From Lingula anatina (Eukaryota > Brachiopoda > Lingulata > Lingulida > Lingulidae): a stretch of DNA of 64,000 nucleotides. The DNA lies in contig NW_019775392.1 in NCBI RefSeq assembly GCF_001039355.2, positions 384,747 through 448,746 on the forward strand, given 5' to 3'. The number at the start of each line of letters is the position of its first letter. Position 1 is the first letter of the stretch. This document shows, piece by piece, positions 1 to 14,225 of the stretch. Both the position numbers and the translations under genes were made by a program. Below the pieces are notes generated by a model, which searched no databases, was not told the origin of the DNA, and saw nothing but the letters and a program-made list of their open reading frames with translations.

Positions 1-63
1 CACATATCTAGGTTTCAGAAGACCTTTTTTGGCTAATGACTAATGCAGTGTTTTATACTACAG

Positions 64-3000
64 GTGCTGAATCTTCATTGCAACTTTCTTAGAAGGATCG
101 AGAACCTGCAGCTGAGGAGCTTACTCCATTTAGACCTGTCATCCAATCAGATTGAAAGAATTGAAGGACTCGATAGCTTATCAAACCTCAGAACGCTGAA
201 TTTAGCTTGTAATCAAATCACCACTGTGCAGGGATTAGATGGTCTAAGGTTTGGAAGGAGGATTGATTCTTTTTATGCACAGACACAGTTGTGTCTGTTT
301 TATATAACTGTCACCTGTGTCTGTTGTCGCCGTCATCGCAGTGCACTTTCAGTGATAGCACGCTCCACCAATGCTCGGTTCATATGTACCTTTTTAAAAG
401 CATAATGTATTATTGCATCTGAATTGACAGTTACCTATTTTGATTAACATTTTTTTCTGCTTTTTTGTCTGTACATTTGACAGCTTTGCAGTCTTGTTTA
501 TCTTGAGGGTAAATTGAAAGTATTTTTATGTCCAAAGAATGTTTTTGCCAGTAATATGCAACTCCATATTGAAGCTACAATGTTTTATTTTATTAATGAA
601 TAAGAATTTAATAAAACCTTTATAATCTTGTTGAAACATTTAGGTTAAATTGACCCCTTCTGTTCTTTCACTTTCAGGGCATTGGTGAAGCTTAATCTTT
701 CCTACAATCACATCACAGATATATCAGGTTTCCACAGACTCCAGGGGAGAGACTACAAGCTTTCTTATGTGGAACTACAAGGGAACCGCATACAGTCAGT
801 ACAGCATGTGATAGCCAGTCTGCGAGGTTGCCTGAACCTGAGGAGGCTCACCCTGGCACAAGATGGAAGTGATAACCCAGTGTGCCAGATCCCGGGTACA
901 TTTGTATTTTGTTTTAAAATTATTTTTGATTTATTTTTGAAAAGGAACATAATTTTTGAGACCTGATGCTTTTTCAGTTTTGCGAGTTCATTGGTGCCCA
1001 GTAACACTAATTTGCTTCTTTGACAGTTAGATAACAGTGTTCCAGGAGCATTGGTGATAATTTGTACCACCAGCGTTAGCGCTGGCGGTACACATGGTTT
1101 TAGTCCCGTCCGGTCCGTTCCGCCGGCTCCTGCGGCTCTGCCGGCTCCGCCGCCATGTTACCGTTACCGCTTCTCCTCCTGGACGGTAAGGGCCCCCATA
1201 CCCATCTCTTGGATTTAGGTCATCTATAATCTCAACTCGTTCCACGTAAAATTTGGGCTTTGTCGGTATTGGGGTCTAGGTGTGGCACTCATTGCAATGC
1301 ACCCTTGTCCAAAAATGGCAAAATTAAATGCTAATTATCTACCCTACGGAAGGAATTATGGGAAAAATTTCTACAGACGGCTTTCCAAAAGTCATATGTG
1401 TAGATTTCAAATATGCCCTTGGATTTGACCTTTGACCTTTATTTCAAGGTCNTCTGATCCTCTAGTTATTTTTTGTCATTGTTCAGAATTTTTCAACATA
1501 CAACAGTTTTGAAAATGTTTTTTGATATATATATTTAATGTTACCTGAGTTACCTAACCTATGCGTGCATGGGAGGTGGGGATCCATTGTTGAGCATGCG
1601 CCATATTTGATCTGCGGACTAGTTAGTCTGCAGATCTAATATGGCTGTGAATGCGACCTTTGAATTAACAGCAAGGTCATGGATGTATTATGTTTAAAGG
1701 GATAATAACTCTTCGTTTTGGCCAAAAAATGAATTTTCCTGGAGTAAACAACAATTTTTCCATACTTACAATGGTTAATGAATCCATTTTTACAATCAAA
1801 GTTAGTCCCTGGTTTTTTTTTTCTAAAAAGTTTGGTTTTTTGTTTAAATCTCTTAAGAGATTATAACAGAGTATAGCCATCAGTGGAGGTCACGTGGTCT
1901 GAAGACAAGCTCAGATATCAAAATAATAGCTATAACTGTCCTTTTTGTGGTAAAACAGAATATATATTTTATTTCTATGAGTTGTTCACAATGTTTTTAT
2001 TGTGAAATATAGATGTCATAGGAAGAGTTATTATCCCTTTAAAGACACACATGGGCACAAGAGCAATGGCAGAGATTGGAAAAATTGAGACCCCAACATG
2101 GACAAATTTATAGCAGTGGGAGTGATGAGTATAATTATTATATTTTATAAGGTCTTTTCTTTTTATATTTTCCTGCAGGTTCTTGGAGCAGCATCATGAG
2201 TGCAGTTCCACAGTTACAGATACTGGATGGAGTTAACAGAGATGGCACCCCAGTGCAGACCGCTGATATACTGGCAGACATTCCTGGTAGGTTTTTTTAA
2301 AAACATATTTGTTAGTCCATGAAAATTATATAATAGTATGTACATGTAAAGATGGCAACTCACTTTAAGCATTGTATGCTCATCTTAAAAGAAGCTAAAA
2401 ATATAACCAATTTTTGATAGATCTTGTAGATATAGAAAAATATTTCTTACTGGAATAAATTTTGTGCATTTTTTTCAGTTATCAGATATAAAGTTAATTG
2501 TACCATATTGGGATTTTATAGCAACATGAATTCTATAAGTTGCTTCTCTTCTGTTATTTTAGGACTGGATCAATACATGGAGTTTTTGCTGCCATCAAGC
2601 AGCAATTCTGTAAGTGCATAATGGGGGATGGAGGAATAGGAAAAATAATATTATTGTTACAAGTTTTAAACATGTCATAAAAATGCTATTGTGTTATTAG
2701 TTATAAAATTAGATAAGCTTAACTCTTTGTGTTGATAGGGAAAACAGCTGAATGATGAAAGCTACATGAAATCTGTTTACTGGTCCTTAAAATTTAAAAC
2801 GTAGAGATTCTTCATTTGAATCTGAAAAGGTCATGAAATGGGTGAAACTGTTGACAGACACCGTTTTATTTTTAAGGACATGGATCCTGTTGCACTAGCT
2901 ACTCCACACATTGATGAAGCTCTAGAGAAGTTCAAAGAGAGGGCAGTCATGTCCACTACTGAGGTCAGCACCACCAGCACCACCACTGACCAGGAGACTG

Positions 3001-6000
3001 CAGAGAGAGAGAGGCAGCCGGGAAGGTTACCCAGTGGAAACAGGGTAAGATCCCATTCCCACAGATTTCAGATCAATCTATCCCTGTGGGGAAGCTCTCT
3101 AGATTACTGTCAGCCGAGCGGGCACGACAGTTAATTACCCCCTTACAGCTTTAAGGAGGCGGGGCAGATGCTTTAGCCGACTAAGCTGACTGCAATTTAG
3201 CATGAACCCCCAGGGAGTTAGGTTGATCCGGATGGATCGATCTAAATCTCTGGGAATGAACTCTAACACCCCATTTCCATAGATTAGATCGACCTACTTT
3301 AGATCGACCTAACTCCCTGGGGGTTCACGCTAAATAGCTGTCAGCCGAGCGGACACGAAAGTTAATTATCCCCTTACAGCTTGTAGTAGGCGGGACGGAC
3401 ATTTAAGAGGGATTATCTGAAAGTAATCTAGTGAGACTCCCCGCGGGGATAGATTGACCTAAAATCTATGGGAATAGAGCCTAAGAGAAGTTTTTGAGGT
3501 AGAATACCACAGGGAGAGAGGCAGCTAAGAAGTTATACCAGCAAAAACAAGATAAGCTCTGAGAAAAAGTAGTCTGCTTCTTTTGTCAGATGTTGACTTT
3601 TTTCTCATTCATCTATAAATTTTTTTATCTGGTTTGTTGCTTGAACCAGTTCAGTCTTGGAACAGATGTTTTCTGTCACTAGACAATCAAATTTATTGGT
3701 CAATGAGTTTATATGTGAAGCTCAGCAGTGTATTTAGCTTCTACTGAATAATGTTTTACATTTATAGCTTATCTGTCAGATTTCAGCTATGTAGAGAAGG
3801 GTCTGCAAATAACCTTATATGTACTGCTCAATTACATAGAGTTTTATTTTATTATTATGATTGTTTAGATTAAACTGAGAACATCAACTGTATTATTTGT
3901 ACTATTACCAGTCGAAGTTAGTACTTTGTGCTACAGTGTGAATTATACAGCATTTTCTACAGCCTGTTCCAGTTCTATCTATCAAGTTAATGCAAACTAG
4001 TCTGTGGCTCATTTCTGTATATTTATCAGCCTTAACATATCCAATTTGCCATTTTACCTTTCTCAGAGTTAAATTTTAATCGGAGGTATTGCTTCTTTCT
4101 AGAGTCCCATAGGGTCCCGGCTGTCCATTGATCATGAGCTGAGACTGGAGAAGTTAGAACACCAGCTAGCACAGGTGTTATATGGAGGAAAGGTAGGCTG
4201 AGAAACTGAACAAATCGCTTTATTTTTCATTTTTGATCAGTGACTGCTTTTTTTTTTGTCTGAAAAAAATGTTAAATGGTAGCTTGTCAAATGATTGCAA
4301 AAAAGGATCTTGGCAACTATTTTTTAAAACAGATAAGCAAAATCTTGTCATTAAATTATATTTAAATACAGTTTTCAAACAAAACAGAATTTCATTTGTT
4401 TACTTTAAAAATTCATGAAACTGCACAGGATCTTTTTCAGAAATGAAAGGTTAATTGTGATATTTTATATAAAAATATTTTATTATCACTATCTAAGCAT
4501 TTTTGAAAAGAGACAAAGTAATGAGATTATATCTTTATTTAAGTCAACTAGGTCACCAAAGGTCACTTCACCAAGGGCACCCAAGGTCAGTCCATTAAGG
4601 TCAAGGTCACCACAAGGTGGAAGTAAGACAACTAGACTGGTAGCAAAGAGAGGTGTGTCTGAAAGGAGAGGGAGCTAACCTTCTGTGTGATTAACAATCT
4701 TAAATACCAAGAAACTGAGTGTAGCATACAATTGTGACCATCAAACCTAGATTAATATATATATTTTTTAATTTGGTTTATGCTGTAGCAAAAAAGGGGA
4801 AAGAGTAATTGTTGTGTGGTTTTGCTGTCCTTTGAGCTCTCCTTGCAAAAGTCTGGACAACAGCATGTGACAGAATATCACATCAAATTGAACTGAAATC
4901 AGTTAATTTGTTTGTGTCCGGTTGCTGATGATTTTTGATGAAGTGCCTAAAATTGATAAAGTTTGAATGAGCAGGGTTTTAAAAGGAATGTATGTAATCT
5001 TACAGATGTTGACCAAACAGACGAGAGTGACAGTGAGGGCCCCAAGGCTGCAGGCAAGTCTCGCAGGTCAAGGAAGACTAAGATTCCAAGTTATCAGCGT
5101 GCCACGGTGGCCAGCAGGGAGAGGGAGAGAAAATCACAGTCATCAGGGGTCTCCTCTAGGTAACACAGGTCGTTCAACCTCCCTGTTAAAGAACATGGAC
5201 TTGAAATATCTTACGCATTTTGTTCACCTTTCGAAGTCATATTTATATATATATATCTAAAAAGGAAATTTATTTGGTTTATTTTGGTATTGCATTCTGA
5301 AAATATCATTATGTTAAAGTAAACCAGCCATGTTTATGGATGTGTGCTGTGATGTTTTTTTTTTAAATTTTTTTGAAAAAACACTTTGAATAATTGCTCT
5401 GTACTAGATAAATAATCAGTGTTATCATTTCACAGTGTTATCATATCACAAATTCAGATTTACAAATTTGATTTTAATTAAAAAACTTGATCATTTTATT
5501 TTTCTCTCCCCCCCCCAGTCCTAGTGGTGAGGACCACACCCAGCCAGCCCCAGGGTCTCCAGTATCAGGCCCCAGGGTTCTCAGCCAGGGAGAGGCACCC
5601 ACAGCTTACGCTGCTGACAGGCAGCTCAAGTCGGAGATAGAGGCTACATACGTGGTACTGATTGGAGAGAATTTACATTTTGTCTCGTGGTTTTGTGTTC
5701 TTTCCTTTGCCACTGTCAGTTTGTTGGTTAAGAGCCCAACTCAGAATTTTGTGGACAGATATATTGATAATATTTTTAGGACATGTCAGAAATGGGGTAC
5801 TTAAGAATTCATTGGGGGGGGGGGGAGAGGTGTGAGTGTGTGTTTGTGTGTATAGAGAGAGAGAGATTTCTAGATTATTCTGTGTATGAAGCTCGACTAT
5901 CTGTAACAGGATTAGCTTTCATATGTGATCCTCTTTCTTTTGAATTTTGGCAGCAATTAATGCAGGAGCTGGAGGGGGAAAGAGAGAGGAGATGGAAAGC

Positions 6001-8774
6001 AGAGCAAGCCACCAAGAAACTCGTTGATCATATTCAGAGCATGCGAACAAAAGGTTAATAGGACTTCTAAGTCAACACAAGCATATTTGAATAATTTGAA
6101 ATAAATAATAAATAATTTTTTGCACATTGGAATGCCAGGTGCTTTCAATTGTGATTTTTACACTAAATTTGATATTATCGCTACCAGTAAACCTCATTGC
6201 CAAGAGGAAGCATATTTTTCTCTTAAAAATGTATTTAGAATTATTTTTGAATTTTGTATTCAATGAAAGTGTGCTAAGAAGATCAGTTATATTGTGAGAC
6301 AGTGTAAAAAATAATTTCAAAATGTTGATCCACGCACCAGATCAGAGTGAATGCTTTGAATCAATCTCTATATATCTTCTTCCTTAGCCAAAGAAGATCA
6401 CGATCTCCAAGATGTCGCCATCCAAGCAACCACCAGGTTAAAACAAGCTTTGACCAATGAGAGAGAAGCCAAGCTGCGCCTTAAAGAAGAAGTGGACAGT
6501 TTAAAGGTGATTTTTTTTAGAAATTAGACGAGAAGTGTGTAATGGTGCACAGCTTTCAGGTGAAAAGATTGGCTTGACTTGAATGGATGCTTTAAACCTG
6601 TGCTTAAGCTCATTCCCAATGTTATGTAATAATATATATAGTGCAATAAGCAGCAAAATATTCATTTATATTGCTATTAATACAGCTTACCAATGCACTG
6701 TCTCTAATTGTGCAGTATGAGCAGCTAGTTTGTATGTTGAATGAAGTCTGTCTGGCAGTAGGACATGCATATGATTAAATTTCATAAGTATCAAGGTATA
6801 TCTTAAGTATAATAAATACAGCTCATTTGTGGTTTGTTTGGATGGTTAAGATCATAAATTGTTATATTTTATGATCAAAAACAAAGTCTGATTTTGATCT
6901 CAGAGATCACTTGGGTGTGTCGTTATTTGTAGCACCAAGTGAAAGTGATGACAGAGAAGCTGGAGGCTGCAGAGGAAGGAGAGAATAGACAACACCAGGC
7001 ATTGAAAGCCATGGAACAAACTGCAGCCAGGGCTGAGACTGAACACATACAGCAGCAGGCACATGAGGTATGCTGAGAATATATATACACGCATGCACGC
7101 ACGCATGCACACACACCTTCACGTCCCTGATACTGGGTAGCAACTGTGGGTTATCATCTTTGAAAGTCTGTCAAAATATTTTTATGTGTTGGATTACAGT
7201 GGGGGTTCTTTCATGTGAAAGGGGAAGGGTTTGTCTTGTTATAAGAATCAATTTTGTGTTTCCATACATTGTGTGTATTTGAAACTTTTTAATTCTTAGC
7301 CGAAAATGACACTAAAACAGCGCCTAAATCTGGGACACAGACATAACAGCTGCGCAGTATGGAAAAGAGCTCTCAATAGTATTGTTATGTTTTTTGGTCA
7401 TCCCTGGGATCAATTATGGCACACACACCAGAGAAAAACAAAAACTGTTCTCTTAACTGGGATAGTTAATAAACAGCACTGTACGTTATTCCTTATATGT
7501 CTAGGTAAAGAAAACCCAGGAAGCTCTGGCCAGAGCAGCAGCAGCCAATCGTGAGGTTGATCTCTTGAAGAACTCGGTAAAAACTCTGAAATCTCAAGTC
7601 CATTCCTTGCAGGAGTTGGTGGCCAATAGGGAGCAGGAACACAGGTAAGGTATACTCAGTGTAGTTGGTTTATGCCTTTACTTGAGACCAGAGGACTCTT
7701 TAACATAAAGTGTATGTTTTTTGGGCCTAAGCCTAGATGACTAAAATCAGAAAGCCGACTACATGAAAGTCGAATTAAGGAACATTCTTTTCAGGCACAA
7801 ATGGTCAATTGGGAAAGACAGAAAGTGATAAAACTCATTGACAAAGAGATTTGAAAGTATTCGTCAATATTTAAAGAATTAGAAATAGGAAAAGAATTAA
7901 AATATCTATTTTGGAGTCATGTATTGTTTTCTTATATGAGTTAGGCATTGCTTGATACACAAAAAAAAAATGCCCCCCCCCCCGACCCACCCATCAGACA
8001 AAGGTTTAATATTTTTGTCAAATTTCATTCTCTGCCAGGAAAGTGTTGCAAGGTAAATTTGATCTAAACAGCAAAGAGATGCAGGATGCAATTGCCAGGG
8101 AAGTTTCTACAATAAGAGAGCAGCATTCCACCCAATTACAAATACAACAAGAGAAGTGAGTATAAAATAATCTTCGTTTCATCTGTGTGTGCACCTGTGC
8201 TTGAGTGCGTGTCAATTTGTTAAAAGAGAGCATATGCTCATATGTACATACTATGTACATACTTGCATATGTACATACTTATGCTTATGTACATACTTGG
8301 AGATGACCATGATGATATATGCTTTATTGGTTTTTAGGGGGTTTTGGTTTTTCAGTGAAATGCAAATACTTTTTCTCGACATGTATGTCAAATAATGCAT
8401 TGCCACCCACTCATAATATACACTTGAGGTATTCTGGCATATATCTCTCAGGTGACAGTGCATATGTCACGCACAGCGTATAATTTTGCAGTTGATATTA
8501 TATTCTACAGATGTCACTGTGAAGAATTAGCAACTCCTTCATAACATTGTAAATCCAGTAAAAATGTGCGTGTTTGATTGTGCACTTGTGCATGTGTGTT
8601 TTCTATCATAAAGGAATAAAGTAAAACGACACATAATAACCAGGCATGAGTTTGATGACATACGCACGCATACACACACACACGCCCGCGCACGTACACA
8701 CATACACACACACACACACACACACGTATTCATTCATTATATTACATATATTGTGAAGAAATGAAATAAACCAA

Positions 8775-8829
<55 letters not shown>

Positions 8830-11800
8830 ACACAGGATGGACACACTGATGAAGCAGTACACAGAGCTGGAAGATGAGTTCAGAATGGCTTTGCAGATTG
8901 AATCAGACAGATTCAGAGAGGTAAAGACAAAATTACAGGCTGGTGTGACAGAATAAGGAGCTTTATATTATATAATATACATTGAGTTTAGCATGAGGCA
9001 ACCAGACAAGATGTATGCCAACATTTAGAATTTTACTGATAATGTTATTGTAAGTAGAGCTGTAACCAGTGAAATTATCCTTATTGGAAGTCGAACTTTA
9101 AGTATCCGGTAAGGACTTTGACACAGGTCCCCATAAGTTTTGAGTGATGTCCTGTCTGTAACTGAAAGTTTGTATCACTGTAGTTAACATAAGAATTTGA
9201 CTGCAATTTAATTGAGTGGCAATGCCCATGGTTCTTCTGTAAGTAATAATTGGTCTCTTTCAGTTTAATTTTTTTTTTACTTTAATTAAAATTACATCAG
9301 CTTGACTAACTTAGTTTATGTCCCTGCAGCTTCAGGCAGCCTTTCAAAAGAACAGCCGTGAGGCAGCAGAGAACACGCAGGCTTTGTTGGTTGCTCAGAA
9401 GAAGGACGAGACACAGACACAAATGATAGCAGATCTTACTGCGGTAACTTGAACAGAAATTGTGACAGACCTTTTGGAAAATAGCGAATTTGTATTCTTA
9501 CTATACTTCTACCATTATGAACAGTGAGCACTATAAGAATACTGCAATTCATTCGAGTGGATGGGTGAGTGGGGTGGGTGAGAGAGAGAGAGAGAGTGAA
9601 TGGGTGGGGTGGGTGAGAGAATGAATGGCTGGGGTGGGTGAGAGAGAGTGAATTGGTGGGGTGGGTGAGAGAGAGTGAATTGCCGGGTTGGGTGAGAGAG
9701 TGAATGGATGGGGTGGGTGAGAGAGAGTGAATTGGTGGGGTGGGTGAGAGAGTGAATTGGTGGGGTGGGTGAGAGAGAGTGAATTGGTGAGGTGGGTGAG
9801 AGAGAGTGAATGGGTGGCTGGGAGAGAGAGTAAGTGGGTGGATGGGTAAGTGGGTAGATGGGGGAAGAAAGTGAGTGAATGGAAGCCAATGATGCAGTTA
9901 CTACTGGACTTACAGAATTTTTAAAAACTTTCAACCACATATTAAAGTTAATCTCTCCAATTGACATTAAAAGCATTGCTTAATTACAAATATAGAGAAG
10001 GTATCTGATATGTTTACTAATATATTGTTTTATTTTCCTCTTCTTACAGTTGGTAAAGGAACAAAAAGGAAGACTGACTGAACTTTCAAAGTCCAGACAG
10101 GAGCAGTTACGGGAGCTCAGGGTATGCATGTGGTGCTAGTGATTGGTCATTGGTCTTTCAGTGATCCTTGAACTAAAGAAGATTTTTTTCCTTTCCCTTA
10201 AAAATAATGTCAACTTTAAGTTTACTGGTCATTTTTGCAAACAAGTTTTTCCTAATATCTTGATTCCACATGGTACAGAAAACATCCACTGCCATTTCTT
10301 TAACAGTTGGTTTAAATGCAAGGAAAAGAATGCTTTTAAAACAGTGGTGAGGATGGGGATTGTATATTTTATGGTGATTAAAACAACTATATTTTCTGTG
10401 GTAGGAATTTTTTTACTGTGAAATGATATGTGAGTAATTTCCTCCATCTCCAACCATATCACATAAGTGAGGAGGGGGACTGAATGTTTTATTTTGATAA
10501 AGAATATTGTAAAAATATTTCTGTGGTAGCATTTTTTACTGTGAAATGATTTGTGAATAATTTCTCCTCTATTTTCAACCATATCAAACCTGTACAGGAG
10601 AGAAACCTTACTCTTGAGGGCCAAGTAGAAGATGCCAGAAAGAAAATGGTTCAACTCGAGCTACTGAAACAGGTAAGTGTGGCTAATGTGTGGACATTTC
10701 TGCTTTTATTTTGGTTTTGGTATGTTGGTAAATAAGTTTTTAGCCAGGGAACCCGACTCAAGTTTTTTTGGTTTTTTTTGTGAAACTGGTGCCATGTCAT
10801 GGTTCACAGGTAAGTTATGGTATGTTGTTTAATATAAGTATGCATTTATTTCTAGGAAAGGACCAAAATGCAATCCCAGCTCCAGGCGCAGGAGTCCGTT
10901 ATAGAGGGACTGAAAGCAGAACGCAAGCTTTGGGGTCAAGAACTTGCTCAACAGGGGTCAGCACTGGCACAGGACAGGGGGCGGCTGGAGGCCAAGATAG
11001 AGGCACTCACGTCAGAAGTCAGCTCTCTGAAGAAACAGTTAGATGTGAGTTTTAGTTGGGGCTTCTTTTATATTTGACTTCAGACTAGGGCTGTATGTCA
11101 AGTTTTTACTGTGGAATGAAAAAAATACATTTCCAGTTTTTTATTCATTCAAATTATTGTTTCTATTTTAACCAAAATCATAATTTTTCACTAAATCAGC
11201 AATACATTAATGAATTCATAATAATTTGATACTTATTTGTATTTGTTGGACAAATTTAATAATCTGTTACATTTGGCATGAGTGGAGCTTAAGGCTAGTA
11301 TAGGAAGAAAATCATTCAAACATATTCTTACATAAATTCTAAACTGGGTGAGATATGTCATGTTATGTCATGTCATGTCATGTCTTGTCATGTTATTTCA
11401 GAGAGAAGTTGATGCCCTGAAGATAAAATCCAAGATGCTGGACGACCAGACAGAAACAATACGAAAGCTGAAGGATGCTCTGGTGGAGCGGGATGAAGAA
11501 ATCAAGCGAGCGAGAGACGAAGGACTTAAAATACAGAAAGATCTGGAGTCTCAGCTGACGTCTGAGACTTCAGTGAATCAGGATTTGCAGGTACAAAGAT
11601 ACAATAGACGTGTCTGGCAAAAAAGGAAATGTTATTATTTTGGTCATTAGGATCCTCTCGTTTCCTGGCAGAAAGAGAGAAAGTGGGTGGTTGGATGGGA
11701 GAGAGTAAGTAGGTGGGAGAGAAAGTGGTAATGGGTGAATAGTTGAGAGATTCATTGCCAAACAAAAGTAGGCAGCCTTGGACATTATTGAGTATTTCTC

Positions 11801-13454
11801 CAGACATGCTGAAAACTTGTGAAAACAGACAGATATTCAGATGGGCAGGACCATACCCCCCTCCCCCCCTCCCCCCCCCCCCCATCAATTTTGTTTTCAA
11901 GATTATGAGCTGATATACATTATTGATATACATTATTTACTTAAATTTTATTAGATGATACTTTATTCATTGAACAATAAAATTATTTTGTTGTTCATTT
12001 TAGTACTTGGTAAACAAACCTGCAATGAAAGAGTTAGGTGCTCAACTTATTCAAGAAAACAAGCATTGTTTAAAATGTGTGATATTTTTATACATGTATA
12101 TAATTTGAAAGTGACTACCATGTGGCATTCTCTATATAGCAAATCGCCAACTTGAACATTCTAGGAGAAGGTAGATAAGCTGACAGAGAGGAAAGAAGAA
12201 CTAAAACAGCAGGTGGCTGACTTGACAGATGAATTAGAAGAATCCAAAAAAGCTCACAGGTTTGTAAATCAAAGCTGATTTCAGCAGCTGTTTGTTGCTG
12301 GCTGAATTTGATTTTGTATCTGTGATGATGGTTTCTATTTGTGAGCATTGCTGAAATCTAGAAGTGTTGCTGAAACCCGAGTCAAACCCGGCTTCTAGTA
12401 TTATCGTCATCCTTTATATGGCACATGCATGTGGCACACTTCTGATGATATCTTCTGTCCTGTTAGCAACATTATCATCATCATTATGATTATATATATA
12501 GATATGCTGTAGGTGTCTCAAAGTGTCTCAAAGTGATATCATTATGTCTAAATATCCTGCAAATTGGAGTTACTGATCATTTCCAATTCAGACCTTATAT
12601 ATTACAAATGTTAAAACCCATGTCAATACGTGTGCCTGATGCCAATTCTTTCTAATTTGTACAGGAAGGCTAAGTGGGTCGAAATATATGGAGGGCCTTT
12701 TCACCTTCATTATAGATTAGAACATGCCACTGTGTTCAAGAACTTTTAAATGGTAATTTATCTATATATTATTATTATTATTATTAAAATCACACAATTA
12801 TCAAGATTTAAGATCCAGTGAAACCCTGTTCAGTTTTATCAATGGCATCAAAGGGCGATACAGGTCAGACATAAAATCTTGTGACTCTATTCCCTTGACT
12901 TTGGAAGATTTGGTGGACAGGTAATGATAAGGGTTTGTTTTTGTAAGAATAAATCATTTACAGAAAGAATGTGTTTCATGTCTAATTTTAAATTATTTAG
13001 AAAAAAAAAAACTAAATCTGATTTTATTGCAATCAGTGAGAGTCCCCGCGGAGTTGGATCGATCTGCGTAAACTGATAGTTGCATTGGGAACGTGCCTTA
13101 AAACTCATGATTCAAAATTGGCCATGAACATTTTCATCAGATACCGTATTCCCATGACAGCATTAATGCCTTGACAACCAACACTTTTGATATAATTGTT
13201 GAATTATCATCAACTTTATACTTTATTACGGATAATAGAGGAAGCACTTGGTAATCAGCGACTGTGTATAATAAGATCCCTGGAAACATTCAGGTAATTC
13301 ACACTCAATCCATAGTAGTTATACAACTCTTAGTACTTACTAATAGCTTTAAGTTAGTATATAATTGGCATTATTAATTGTATTCTGTATTAAGATATGC
13401 AGTGTTGACAGCTGGCAAATGTAAGAGTTTTATCTTTTAGAGCTCAATTCACTA

Positions 13455-13496
<42 letters not shown>

Positions 13497-14186
13497 TCTT
13501 TGCTGGACTCAACAAGGCAGTCCTCAATTTCACAACAAATCTTGGAACAGTTGTATTCAAACAGCGTGCGACTCTATTTGGCAGACAACCATATTTTTGT
13601 CTGAAACCAGTATACAGGACCTCACGATTGTCATGCTGCATGCAACTTACACAAGGTCGTGTTAGGACATTAGGTCTTTTAACATTGAATAAAGATCTGA
13701 TTCGCTGGAATTTTTGGCAGATAGGTCATGTTCAGCAAACATTCACAGTTTTTGTAGAATATCACATTACATCATTTATGTTGCCATGGTTTTATCTCCT
13801 GCTTGCGTCACAGGTGGAATGTTTTTTAATTACCAAGGTGCTTTAAGGCTGTCTTCAGATCAGTCAATACAAAAAGGTCATATCTTATGAAAGTACAAGC
13901 TTTGCTTCGTAAAAGATAAATGGCCTGGTATAAATTGTTGCTGCACATTTACTTAAAGTTTGTATTTTACCATGCAATGAGGCTCATGGCAAATTTTAAA
14001 AAGTCATGTCTTACAAGGTTACTGCAAAGCTTTATATTTCCAGCAACCTTTTTTCCAAAATTAGCAGACATAGGTACTGGCAGACCTGATTATCAGACTT
14101 GCAAACAATTTTTTCTCTTAATTTGTCATTTTTGACCTAAAAAAAGGTTTCCCTTAACTAAATAAGCAGTGGGTAGTGGTATAATG

Positions 14187-14225
<39 letters not shown>

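Noticed and set aside
1452-1452. Single 'n' at 1452 (and another at 54204) as further contig joins
   Set aside because: The sequence on either side shows no duplication or break in similarity, so these look like simple ambiguous bases.
9515-9976. 153-codon minus-strand frame rich in Ser, Pro and His
   Set aside because: It is the translation of the minisatellite at 9560-9870.
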